DNA from: Stomoxys calcitrans | Taxonomy: Eukaryota > Arthropoda > Insecta > Diptera > Muscidae | Assembly (NCBI RefSeq): GCF_963082655.1 | Contig: NC_081553.1 | Coordinates: forward strand, 20,430,237-20,494,236 | Length of the DNA: 64,000 nucleotides | Direction of reading: 5' to 3' | In this document: positions 36,202 to 47,519 of the stretch, piece after piece | Position numbering within the stretch: the first letter of the stretch is position 1 | Layout of the letters: each line of letters starts with the position of its first letter | The notes under the pieces: generated by a model | Told to the model about the DNA's origin: nothing | Seen by the model: only the letters and a program-made list of their open reading frames with translations | Databases searched by the model: none | Made by a program: the position numbers and the translations under genes

Positions 36202-37243
36202 GCTGCAAGAAATCTGAAGATATCCGCCACCAAATCTTCAGCCACACTGTTCACTACAAATACGCGTGAGGTGAATTCTGAGCTGACTGTGATGGTCGAT
36301 GGAGAATTGATTCCGACCATCAAGTGTCCCAAAATACTTGGAGTCACATTTGACAGCTCCTACACTTTCTCCCCACATGCCACAGCAATCTGCAATAAAG
36401 TCAAAAGTAGAAATAAGGTCCTCAAGTCACTCGCTGGCAGCACTTGGGGTGCAGACAAAGAAACCTTGTTGACCACGTACAAAGCAATTGGCCGGTCTGT
36501 GGTAAGTTATGCAGCGCCAGTGTGGTCACGTCAGCTTTGTGACACGCAGTGGAATAATATTCAGATCTGTCAGAATGCCGCCCTCCGAACTGCGACGGGC
36601 TGCCTCCTTAGTTCTCATGTGGACCACCTCCACCAGGAGACAAAGATCCTACCAGTGCGAAGACATAACTACATGCTGTCTAAGCAATACCTTTTGGGCT
36701 GTTATCGCAGAAATCATCCAAATCATCATCTTGTGGATAGATACCCACCGCCCAGAAGCCTTAAGGTAGATCTACATGATCTAGAGCGTGAGGTCCAGCG
36801 CTACAAGAGAGAACCTCTAGATCAAGCGGCATATCAAGCGGGTCTGAACAACATTCATGCAGACACGGTAGCAGACGCGTTAACTGGCTACCGGGTGAAT
36901 GTAGTCCTTGGAGTACGACCGCCACCCATTGCACCCGAAGAAATCGACCTCCCCCGGCAAACCAGAGTGATTCTGGCTCAATTACGTTCCGGCAGATGCA
37001 GCCGCCTCAATTCCCACAGAGCTAGGATTGATGCCGACGTGGAAGATGTATGTCCCGACTGTAACCAGGGACCGCACGATACACGTCACCTGTTTAACTG
37101 CCCGGCCAGACCCACTCGACTCAGACCCAGATCCCTGTGGACGCACCCCATCTTAGTCGCGGAGTTCCTGGGTCTTGACACTCAACAGAATCAAGCAGAC
37201 GAAAGATAGTACACAATAAACTGCTACAACAACAACAACAACA
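36202..37243 (+). pseudogene. 5'-truncated LINE, ORF2 C-terminal part
   Basis: A 1042-base insertion whose open frame (36202-37209, 335 codons) encodes the C-terminal part of a non-LTR retrotransposon ORF2. It carries the region after the catalytic centre (PKILGVTFDSSYTFSPHA, SYAAPVWS, ALRTATGCL) and a zinc-knuckle-like CPDCNQGPHDTRHLFNC (C-x2-C-x8-H-x3-C). The reverse transcriptase catalytic motif is missing, so it is inactive. Stop TAG at 37207, AATAAA at 37215-37220, then a CAACAA tail. A 13-base duplication, ACATGCTTATCCT, flanks it (36189-36201 and 37244-37256). The frame extends 15 codons into host DNA on the left by chance. The unbroken frame suggests a recent insertion. The exact clade (Jockey, Loa or related) is uncertain. 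Confidence 0.9.
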
Positions 37244-37256
37244 ACATGCTTATCCT
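37244..37256 (+). repeat. target-site duplication, right
   Basis: ACATGCTTATCCT directly after the LINE tail; same 13 bases as 36189-36201. Confidence 0.9.
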
Positions 37257-39940
37257 ATCGCTCCTTAACTATTTCTACGAATTGTTGTTTTATTTCCACC
37301 ACCACCACCACCACCACTGCACAACTTGCAGGCTTTATTTTACTGGGAAACCCACAGAGACACTCATACGCCAACCAGGACAAGCTGCAGCAGCATGGTT
37401 ATTGGAGGCCATGAAAGACCAAGAACTTGATATTCTAAGAAAAACTCAAGCAACTGCCTCATTTTGTGGTAAGCAACTCAGCAAAACAGCCAAGAACATC
37501 ATGCAATGCCTTATAATCTTTAGGCAATGTGCCTTGATGTGATCAGCAATGTTGCCTTAGCAATGCCATTTTCAGCACCATGTGTTGAACCTCTTTCCCC
37601 CCCCCCCCCAACTACTTTAGGAGACAAACAACAACAGTAGTCAATAGTTGCAGGAGTTTTGCAGACATACAGTCTCTAGCAATGTCTGTCCTGGCGGGGC
37701 TTGCTTGCATGCAATTCAAAACCCACCAGCAGCCAATAAAGAGACAGGGACTCCAGAAAATGAGCCAGGAAGGGAAGAGGATGTGGAGAAAAAACCTAAC
37801 TCACGTTTGCATTTATGATGATTTTCTACCCAAGTAACAACTTGGCCAAAAGTATCATTTTTTTCCAAAGCACAATGTCCATGACATCTTGGCCAGCAGC
37901 AACTCCCCCCCCACTACTTTGGGGTAGCCTAAATTATGCGTACAAGGGGCACAAGGGGCCAAAAACAATATGCCAAAGAGTGTGTTGGCCAAGCCGCCAC
38001 CGCCGCCACCACCAAACACAAATGTCAGCCATAATTTTTGGTCACATTCAGCCAGACCCCCTAACATGAAGCCTTTCAACGGGAAAAATACGTTGTTTTA
38101 GCCAAAGAAAATATGAGTGGACCAACAGAACAGCAGCTATTTAGCATAATTTCTTTGGTGGCATTAATAAACGTTTGTTTGTTTGTCCGTTCGTCCGCCT
38201 GTTCTCTGGTCCTTTGTCTGTCCTTCTTTTGGCCAATTTATATGATGATTGTCTGATTGTTTTTTGGGATGTTGTTATAACTGCTCATAAACCAAATCGC
38301 CAAAATTACAAAAAAAAAAACAAAAACAATGGGCCTAAACAAAACAAAATGATAAATATTAAATAGTTTAATATCAACAACAACAACAACCTTAAAAGGC
38401 TGCCCAACAAATACAAAGCGTGAGTCTGCTCTGCTGCTCAATACAAAAAGGCTGCAAACAAAAAACAAGGGAACATTGTCAAAAATTTATGCATAACATG
38501 TTGCAGACAACAACTCACAACAACAACAAAACTTTGCTTGTGTGGAGGGGGTGTGGAGGGGGGGAAATCAACAAACAAGGCGATTGCACAAATTGCAAAA
38601 GGCAACAACACCAAACGCCCGGCTAACCATACAGAAAAAATCCAAAAAATTTGTCATATATGGGCGCATATTTTGCTGCCCCAGCTCGACAGCCAGCATC
38701 ATCATCAGCAGCAGCAGCAGCAGTAGTAGGGCCAAGATCAAACACAACTAAAAAGAGTATTTTTTGTGTGTGTGTGTGTGTTTTGTGCCTGCAGTTTGGT
38801 ATGTTCTGTGTGTTCTTTTAACGCTGCCAACATTCCGAAGGCAAGAAGTGCGCGTGCGCGTGCGCTTGGTCCTGGGGCCTGACTATGGGCATATGCTTGG
38901 TAAGCGTTGTTATGATGATCTTTTGTGTGATTTCGCATTTTATCGATTGTGATAAATGTCACAGCAGCGCTTATTTATTTTTATGACATATGATAGCCAC
39001 TCACTCCACTATGCATGTGGTCCTTCTGGCTTCGCTACTCCATGCAACATGGACCATATTAAGGACAAAAATCTCAAAAAAAAAAACTTCATTGGCTTCA
39101 TAAAATTTCACAAAATCTTCACGTAGGCGTCATCTTGTCACTGGCCATGTATGTTGTTGGGATTTTTAGTTGGAAACTGTGTTTTTACGGATGTTTTTTT
39201 TTTTCTTATTTCGGCTAGGACAAAAAGATGAATGTCCAAATTTGGCCAATACAGGCGTTTACTTTTGCGCCACAAAAACACTGTTTTTTTTGCAAAAGCG
39301 AACAACGAAATAGTCTTGCCATCGAAGGAGACTTGCCAACTTGTCAGTTTTAATGACTTTGAGGAGTTCCTCAAGGCGGTGGTTAACAGACAGCCAGACA
39401 GGCGGACAGTCCCATATCCAACGATTTCGTCCTAATGCAAACATCACATAACACCACATTGTCATTGTTGTATGGTATGAAGCGATACCTTTTTCTTTTT
39501 TTTTTTCTTATGATCGATTTGATGCCAATGATCATCATCAATGCAACGCATTGCAATTATTGTGATTTTTGTGTGACGATAAACATTCCACATAAAAATG
39601 AAACGCAAAAAAAACCAAACTTGAAACCTTTAGGGCGAATGTGTATTGAAACACCATTTAAACAAGTTAAGAAGTGGCATATTTAACGCCATCTCATAAA
39701 ATTTGTAGTGATTAACTTGATTGATAAAATTTTTGAAATATAAGTAGCGTGTGCTTTTGAGTGAGTGAGATCCACACGCAAGATCACATATTTTTGAAAA
39801 AAGTTTAGTACAAGGGAAAAAAATTAAAAAAAAAAAAAATAAATAAATTAAAGTATGGGAAAAATAAGGGAATAAAATAATTTTTAAAGGAAAAAATATT
39901 TAATCAAAAAAAAAAAAAAATAATAATAATGAAAAATGGT
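37257..39940. other. repeat-poor intron segment
   Basis: The longest stretch free of recognised transposons (about 2.7 kb). It contains simple tracts (CAC repeat 37297-37317, C-run about 37599-37609, AGC repeats about 38707-38722, TG run 38766-38780, GCGCGTGCGCGTGCGC 38849-38864). Open frames are short and not protein-like. Confidence 0.45.
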
Positions 39941-39944
39941 AATA

Positions 39945-40179
39945 TTGTGTTGCCCAAAAAGTAATTGCGGATTTTTCATATAGTCGGCGTTGAAAAATTT
40001 TTTCACAGCTTGTGACTCTGCAATTGCATTCTTTCTTCTGTCAGTTATCAGCTGTTACTTTTAGCTTGCTTTAAAAAAAAGTGTAAAAAAGTATATTTGA
40101 TTAAAGTCCTTTCTAAGTTTTATTAAAAATGCATTTACTTTCTTTTAAAAAATCCGCAATTACTTTTTGGGCAACCCAA
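39945..40179 (-). mobile_element. mariner-family MITE, copy 2
   Basis: 235 bases, inverted relative to copy 1, inverted ends with GCCCAAAAAGTAATTGCG, flanked by TA (39943-39944, 40180-40181). No transposase frame. Confidence 0.85.
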
Positions 40180-40185
40180 TATAAG

Positions 40186-40940
40186 AAGATTCCTACTGTT
40201 CCCACCTACTTTTTTGTACAACATTTAAACAAATTTAATATATTAGAAAAAAAATATAACTAATGCGACCACTTGCCTTTATTGATTAATGGAAAAAACA
40301 TTTTTTTTATCAAACCCACAAAATTAGTAGCACATATATATTCCTACAGTTCCGATCTACTTCATATAAAATGTTTACTACTAAATTTCCCATGAACAGT
40401 CCATTAAGAATATCAATGAATGTAGACCGATTAAAGTTAAGCTCAATGACAAGGGGCTTCCTTTTAATGTCGAGTTCGAAAAAGGGGGAAAATGATAATG
40501 TAAGAAGATTCCTACTGTTCCCACCTACTATTTATACTACATTTTAACCTATTTAATTAATTATAAATATTAAAAAAAAATATAACTAATGTAACCATTT
40601 GCCTTTACTGATTAATGGGAAAAATATTTTTTATCAAACACACAAAATTAGTAGCACAGATATATTCCTACAGTTCCGATCTACTTCATATAAAATATTT
40701 AGCGCTAAATTTCCCTTGGACATTCCATTAAGAATATCAATGAATGTAGACCGATTAAAGTTAAGCTCAACGATAAGGGGCCTCCTTGTAATGGCGAGTT
40801 CGAACAGCATGTCGTTTGACAACACTTGGTAGAGAAGTGTTAACATGGTAAGGTACCTTACAAATGTCGCCAGCATTATAAGGCGATAAATACCGTTGAA
40901 AATTGCTCATAGGCTAACCTCATACTAAGCTCTGCGCCAC
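40186..40940. repeat. 320-base tandem duplication with boxes and SINE fragments
   Basis: Direct copies at about 40186-40506 and 40507-40830. Each has two forward boxes (40187/40330 and 40508/40662; the second of each pair reads CCTACAGTTCCGATCTAC) and an inverted SINE-like fragment (CATTAAGAATATCAATGAAT, TTAAGCTCAA). The second copy continues into more SINE sequence to about 40940. Confidence 0.7.
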
Positions 40941-41143
40941 GGTGGTCTGCTAAGAAATCTTTGAAATGTTATAAAAAAACGTCAGAACCGATTTTTATGA
41001 AATTTTCACAGATGGAAATAGGGTACTTCATCTTGTCATAGCAGCGAGGGGCGCAAACCCACCCCCTAACCACAATTTTCAAAAACGCCAGCAGATCCCG
41101 CAGATGGATGCATCCATTTAAGCGAAATTTTGTACGACTCCTT

Positions 41144-41455
41144 ATGCAAATTTTGCCCATGAGCATTCCAATAAGGAACAGGGGCAAACTTCTCACATAT
41201 CAATGAGTGCAGTCCGATTCAATTTTAAGCTCAATGATAAGGGTCCTCCTTTTTTATAGCCAAGTCTGAACGGCGTACCGCAGTGCGACACCTCTTTGAA
41301 GAGAAGTTTTACATGGCATAGTAGCTTACAAATGTTGCCAGCATTAGGAGGGGAAAAACCACCGCTGAAAAATTTTTTTCTCATGGTTTCGCCAGGATTC
41401 GAACCCAGGCGTTTAGGGTCATAGGCGGACATGCTAACCTCTGCGCTACGATGGC
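41144..41455 (-). mobile_element. tRNA-derived SINE-like element, best-preserved copy
   Basis: Minus strand: box A GTAGCGCAGAGG (near 41438-41449) and box B GGTTCGAATCC (41395-41405) match RNA polymerase III internal promoter consensuses, about 40 bases apart. The body of about 310 bases ends with CATGGGCAAAATTTGCAT. No protein. This copy best defines the family. Confidence 0.8.
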
Positions 41456-41509
41456 CTTCGGTGGCCTCCTTATGGTAACCCAAAAACAAAAAATTGATAA
41501 AAAACTTTG

Positions 41510-41875
41510 GGGTCAAATAACCGTGGGGGGGGGGAACGCCCTACCCCAAAATTCAGCCAAACGGACATGTTTACCGATTCGAACAATATGGATATCGAAT
41601 GAAAGGTATTTAAGAGTAGAATACGAAATTGATATAAAAATTTTACCCCAAGTATTGGGGGGGGGGAACGGTCCCCCCCCAAAAACCTACCCAAAAATTA
41701 CAAGTTTACCGATTCGGCCAATATGGATAGCAAACGAGAGATAATTGGGAGTAGAATACGATGCTTAAAAAAGAATTGAGGTCAATTCCCAGGAGGGCAG
41801 GCCACTTCAAAATTCACCTCCAAGAAGACATGTAGGCCGATGGGGACAATATGGGATTTGAACGAATAGTACTTG
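41510..41875 (+). repeat. tandem array, GAATGAAAGGTATT family
   Basis: Two to three units with CCGATTCG, CAATATGGATATCGAATG, AAAGGTATT, GAGTAGAATACGA and G-runs (41525-41534, 41659-41667). Same group as 32610-33560. It directly precedes Helentron-like copy F. Confidence 0.6.
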
Positions 41876-41894
41876 CGAATAGTACGAATAGTAA

Positions 41895-43563
41895 AGCATG
41901 CTAAGTTCGGCCGGGCCGAATCTTATATACCCTCCCCCATGGATTGCATTTGTCGAGCTCTCTCCACTGTATCTCTTTTTAGGCAAACAAAGGATAAACG
42001 AAAAGAATTGTTATTGGAACAACATAAAGCTATGAGTCATTCCGGACCATAATTGAACTGAATATTGAAGACCATAGTAGAAGTCATTGTGTAAAATTTC
42101 ACCCAAATCTAGTAAGAATTGCGCACTTTTGGGGCTGAAGAAGTAAAATAGGGAGATCGGTTTATAGGGGAGTTGCATTAGCCTATAAACTGATTCATAC
42201 CATATTCGAAACGTATGTTAAAGGTCATGAGAGAAGCCATTGTACAAAATTTCAGGTTCAAGAAGTCAAGACCACAGATCGGTTTATATGGCAGCTATAA
42301 CCGGATATAGAACGATTTGAACCATACATTGCACATCAGTTGGAAGTCATAATAAAACACCTCATACAATTTCAGCCAAATCGGTTAATAATTGCGCCCT
42401 CTAGAGGCTAAAGAAGTCAAGACCCCAGATAGGTTTATATGGCAGCTATATCAGGTTATGGACCGATTCCAACCATACTCAGCACAGTTGTTGGAAGTCA
42501 TAATAAAACACCTCATGTAAAATTTCATTTCAATCGGATAATAACTGCGCCCTCTAGTGGCTCAAGAAGTCAAGACCCCAGATCGGTTTATATGGCAGCT
42601 ATATCAGGTTATGAACCGATTTAAACCATCCTCAGCACAGTTGTTAAAAGTCATAACAGAACACCTCATACAAAATTTGAGCCAAATCGGATGATAATTG
42701 CGCCCTCTAGCGGCTCAAGAAGTCAAGACCCCAGATCGGTTTATATGGTAGCTATATCAGGTTAAAGACCGATTTCAACCATACTCAGCACAGTTGTTGA
42801 AGGTCATAACAGAACACCTCATGCAAAATTTCAGCCAAATCGGATAATAATTGCGCCCTCTAGAGGTTCAAGATGTCAAGACCCCAGATCGGTTTATATG
42901 GCAGCTATATCAGGTTATAAATCGATTTCAACCCTACTCAGCACAGTTGTTGGAAGTCATAATAAAACACCTCATGCAAAATTTCAGCCAAATCCGATAA
43001 TAATTGCGCTCTCTAGAGGCTCAAGAAGTCAAACCCCAGATCGGTTTATATGGCAGCTATATCAGGTTATAGACCGATTTGAACCAATCTTAATACAGTT
43101 GTTGGAAGTCATAATAAAACACCTCATGCAAAATTTCATTCCAATCGGATAAGAATTGCGAACTCTAGAGGCTCAAGAAGTCAAGACCCAAGATCGGTTT
43201 ATATGGCAGCTATATCAAAACATGGACCAATGTGGCCCATTTACAATACCAACTGACCTACACTAATAAGAAGTATTTGTGCAAAATTTCAAGTGGGTAG
43301 CTTTACTCCTTCGGAAGTTAGGGTGTTTTCGACAGACAGACGGACGGATGGACAGACGGACGGACAGACGGACGGACGGACAGACGGACGGACAGACGGA
43401 CAGACGGACAGACGGACAGACGGACGGACAGACGGACGGACATGGCTAGATCGTCATAAAATATCGCGACGATCAAGAATATATGGGGTCTCAGACGAAT
43501 ATTTCGAGTAATTACAAACAGAATGACGAAATTAGTATACCCCCATCCTATGGTGGAGGGTAT
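41895..43563 (+). mobile_element. Helentron/DINE-1-like element, copy F (both ends)
   Basis: Left end GCATGCTAAGTTCGGCCGGG with the palindrome TTCGGCCGGGCCGAA, then CCTCCCCCATGGATTGC. Two diverged units precede five to six units of exactly 153 bases (GCGCCCTCTAG at 42394, 42547, 42700, 42853). These are followed by CTTTACTCCTTCGGAAG, a long (GACR)n tract (43331-43442), the phrase GATCAAGAATATATGGGGTC, and the hairpin TATACCCCCATCC/GGTGGAGGGTATA (43535-43563). Best reference copy. Confidence 0.85.
43331..43442 (+). repeat. (GACR)n tract inside copy F
   Basis: About 110 bases of GACAGACGGACGGACA-type repeats; the longest such tract in the window and part of the element. Confidence 0.85.
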
Positions 43564-43569
43564 AATAAT

Positions 43570-44035
43570 TTATGGAGGTGGCAATACTCTTCAAGCTCAA
43601 TCCGGTCCAAAGAATCGATCGCCGGGGGAACAAGTTGACCATTGGTTATTTAAAGGCGCCCATAACTCGCCTTGTCATATCAAGCATCATATTGAGTTGC
43701 CCAAAAAGTAATTGCGGATTTTTTAAAAGAAAGTAAATGCATTTTTAATAAAACTTAGAATGAACTTTAATCAAATATACTTTTTTTACACTTTTTTTCT
43801 AAAGCAAGCTAAAAGTAACAGCTGATAACTGACAGAAGAAAGAATGCAATTACAGAGTCACAAGCTGTGAAAAAATTTGTCAACGCCGACTATATGAAAA
43901 ACCCGCGATTACTTTTTGGGCAACCTAATAGGTACTCAGTGTTTGTGCAGCCAAGCTGCTCGTGACAGCAATGAACACCACACAGATCGGACCTCAATGT
44001 TCCAGCCTGTGTTGTGATCACAACTATGCCATGCC
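43570..44035 (+). repeat. dispersed repeat related to 1130-2020, with nested MITE
   Basis: 43570-43691 matches about 1170-1612 in outline (TCCGGTCCAA, ATCGCCGGGGGAACA, CCATTGGTTA, AAAGGCGCC), and 43929-44030 matches 1613-1630 then about 1955-2005 (GAACACCACACAGATCGGAC, TCAATGTTCCAGCCTGTGTT). A mariner MITE sits between the two halves. Confidence 0.65.
43692..43928 (+). mobile_element. mariner-family MITE, copy 3 (nested)
   Basis: 237 bases with the family inverted ends, flanked by TA (43690-43691, 43929-43930). The uninterrupted target occurs at about 1607-1620 (CATCATAGGCACTCAG), so the insertion is directly documented. Confidence 0.9.
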
Positions 44036-44082
44036 GGGAATAAATACACATTTTGTAGCCTTTAGAATAAAACTGCTTCAGC

Positions 44083-44480
44083 AGTAGATAAGAACAGTAG
44101 GAATCGCCTCAAGGTTAAATAATCAATTTATCTCTACCACTTTTGTTATCAAGGCTAACTTTACTTCCTACCTATTTCTAATTAAATTCCAGTCTGAATT
44201 AAATTTCGTTAGTAGTAGGTAGGGACAGCAGGAATCACTACTGAATTTGACTATCAAATCGTCGAAATTTAGAGTTATGGCATTATTTAAGAGTGTTAAT
44301 CAAACGAAATTTTCTCTTATTTAGCTATAACAAGCATAGTAGGTAGGGTAGTAGTAGGTAGGGACAGTAGGAATCACTACTGAATTTGACTATCAAATCG
44401 TCGAAATTTAGAGTTATGGCATTTTTTTAGAGTATTAATCAAACTAGATTTTCTCTTATTTAGCTATAACAAGCATTTGC
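44083..44480 (+). repeat. reverse-box tandem units
   Basis: Reverse boxes at about 44084, 44209 and 44347. The last two units are direct copies 138 bases apart (TCACTACTGAATTTGAC, ATCGTCGAAATTTAGAG). Confidence 0.65.
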
Positions 44481-46736
44481 TGACTAAACTTTTAGTTTTC
44501 ATTCAACATTGGTTTTTTTTTCTCTTAACCCCTTATTGTATGAAATTGGTTTACCCATTATTCTAATTATACTTTCTAGCATATAATGTAGCTGTCACTG
44601 TCAAACTTAACCCTAAGCTTTATATGGAAATAATGTTTCTAGTTGGTGGAAAAAAAAACCAAGAAATTCTTGTAAATGGGTTATTGCCACATACTGGCCC
44701 GCTTTCTTAAGGGGTGGTCTCTACATTTGACATCAGCTCAAGTTTAGCATGCGTGCTGCCACTTTTATGGATATGCTGCATATGATTTGCTAGTCCCCAA
44801 GCCAGCCAGCCAGCCCTTAGCCGTGGAGTGTAAATTACAGCAAATATGCAAGAATGTTGCACCAAGGCATACGCTGTCGTGCTGGTTTTACAATTGCGTG
44901 AGTTGTCACTCAAAGATTTAGTGGAAAATAAATAAGACTTGCATAATTTGACAATTATTCGTCACACATAAAATGGGTAATAAAAGAGAATTAGGAGTTT
45001 AAATATTAAAAATAAACAAGAAAAATATAAGATTAAAGTTTTTACTGCACTTTGAATGAAATCAACAAAAAAAAATTTTTTAAATTTTTCCAAAAAAAAA
45101 AAATTTTTATGAAAATAAATTTAGAAAGACTTAATGGAGAACAACATTTTTCAACCATTATGATAAGATTTTTATTATTTCCTTGTAATGGCAACCCTGT
45201 GCAGACCTCTCAGCTGTCATTAAATGTCAACATTTGTATTAATTCATGTTGATATTAAGTTAGCACTAACTACCAATTCCAGATATCTTCAGCCATTCTG
45301 GTATTGTTCTAGCCTCATCCTCAAATGATATACTCGATACTTTGTTGAGTATTTGGAAGGCAAAATTATGTTCTCTTTTCAATATCTTCAACTGGTGATA
45401 GTAATATGCCCTTATTGTGCCTTATCTAAATCTCAGTGTCTCTAAATGATCATACGAAGGTAGCAGCTACAGTCTATGCCTACAGCACAACCTCAAGGCT
45501 AGGCAGCCCATATCCAAGAATGCTTGAAAGTGGTGTGAATTACAATTTTAAGGAAAAAAATCATTTAAATCGCTGCAGCATCTGTTCTAGAAACTATAAC
45601 TATATTTACTCTAGAAACCACAAAAAAAAGGAAAAGAAAAGATGGGGCACCACCAGTAGTCTCCAGCCATGGAGGAGGCAGACTCTTGGTACGAATACGT
45701 ATGAATTGTACATGGAGGCTTTCAATGTTGTTGCATGCAACATTGCAAATGTCAACATAGTCAACAACCTAGGGAAGTTAGTAACTGACTCGACAACAAA
45801 TCAGCAGCAACTATGTATGTGGGTTTGTTTCTTCTTACCCCAGTGGTAATGGCTAAGATGATTTCACATGGAGAGAGAGACCATAAGGAGTTGCTAAGCC
45901 ACCACATGTACTATGTGACTTGTTGGCTAAAAGTTGAAGAAAACAAAAAACAACAACAATGTAAAGTTTCTTGCTATGACAATGTTTTATCTGTATTGCG
46001 TTGAATTCGCAAAAAGATTTTTGTTGTTGCTAGTTCTTGGTCTGAGAAACGCCATTTTGGAATGGTGCAACCAACGACACCACCACCATGCGGTCTGCGT
46101 TGGTTTCCAGAGAAAGCAGGTTTGGTTTTCTTGAGAAACCAAAAATAACCTAACCAGAGCTAAGCCAAGCTAGAGCTATTGGGAATCAGGCTAATATGGT
46201 TGGGTTGGTGGGCTTTTGTTTTTGGTTTTTTTTTAATTTTTTACGATTTTTGTTGGCTGTTGGTTATCTCTCAATATATGCCTTAAGTTAGCCCATGTTT
46301 TGCATACAAATCAGTTGTTGGCTGCTTCAACGTTTCTGCCTGCTTTGCACCAAGTGTCATTTGATGTACATTAGTTAACACTTTGAATATGACAAAATTA
46401 TGACAAATGTCTTGTGATATGGTTTTGGTAAGTTGGCGAAAAAAGGTGGGGTTGGCAAATTCCCATGCAAGGTTGAACGAAGGACTAGTCATGGTTTCCA
46501 ATTAAAATGTCAGTGAAAAGTTTTACAGCCTGAAAATGGAAAGGGAAAAGGCGTTGCAATTTACGGAGCAGAAAGAAAAATCATTAAGTGACAAGATTCC
46601 TATTAGACCTAGGAATGCAATTTAAAAAAAATCAAAAAAAAATCTTCCATCAATTAGCTCACCTCGTTTTACACAAAACTTTTTGTAAATGTTTCAGTTA
46701 AAAAATAATAAAAATTTGTAAAATTATTAAAAAAAA
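44481..46736. other. repeat-poor intron segment
   Basis: No recognised element. The 137-codon open frame at 45436-45849 has no family features and is treated as chance. Confidence 0.4.
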
Positions 46737-47048
46737 ATCAGAGGCCACAGAGGTTAGCATGTCCGCCTATGACGCTGAACGCTTGGATTCGAATTTTGGC
46801 GAGACCATCAGAAAAAATTTTCATCGGTGGTTTTCTCCTCCTAATGCTGGCAACATTTGTGAGATATTTTGCCATGTAAAATTTCTCTCCAAAGAGGTGT
46901 CGCACTGCGGCACGCCATTCGGACTCGGCTATAAAAAGGAGGACCCTTATCATTGAGCTTAAAAACTTGAATCGGACTGCACTCTTTGATATGTGAGAAG
47001 TTTGCCCGTGTTCTTTAGTGGAATGTTCATGGGCTAAATTTGCATTTT
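46737..47048 (+). mobile_element. tRNA-derived SINE-like element
   Basis: Near full length: CAGAGGTTAGCATGTCCGCC at the left, decayed box B (GGATTCGAATTTTGG), and body phrases shared with 41144-41455 (TCGCACTGCGGCACGCC, ACTCGGCTATAAAAAGGAGG) ending in CATGGGCTAAATTTGCAT. Confidence 0.8.
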
Positions 47049-47519
47049 GCATTTACACAAACACAGCATCGTTTTCCACACAAGAGACTATCATGTTTTT
47101 GATGAAGAATGTCCTTAGAATTTGTACTATTTCAATTTTCACCACTTTCGAGTATTTGAACTGGTTGTTACGCACTCAAATTGTTCTAAAACATTTCATT
47201 TATTTTTTTTAACAAATATTTCATAATGTGGCGTCAGTATTTTACAACTACACTTATGGCGCGATAACAAGAATACAAATTTTATGCCGTCAATTCTTAA
47301 TAGTCTCCTTTCTCTGGTACTGATTTGATACCAAATGGTATTAAAAATCTGCCAAAGTACCGTCATTTTTCTCTCAGTGCCCTGTAGGAACTCATTCGGG
47401 TACATTTTTTGGATTCTATTAGTATTGATTAACAGCGATTGCGACGGTTGCGAAATCTATACAAACGTTTCTTTATATTAAGAAAAAAAAAATTTTAATG
47501 TTTTACATGCAGATAGTTT
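47049..47519. other. no gene recognised
   Basis: AT-rich intron sequence between a SINE-like copy and a box array. Confidence 0.35.

Noticed and set aside
41144..41455. Genuine tRNA gene at the pol III boxes
   Set aside because: The acceptor stem and anticodon arm do not close and many copies share a 230-base body, so this is a SINE-like element and not a functional tRNA.
45436..45849. 137-codon open frame in the grn intron
   Set aside because: Low-complexity composition, no recognisable domain, overlaps other open frames and lacks splice or start context.
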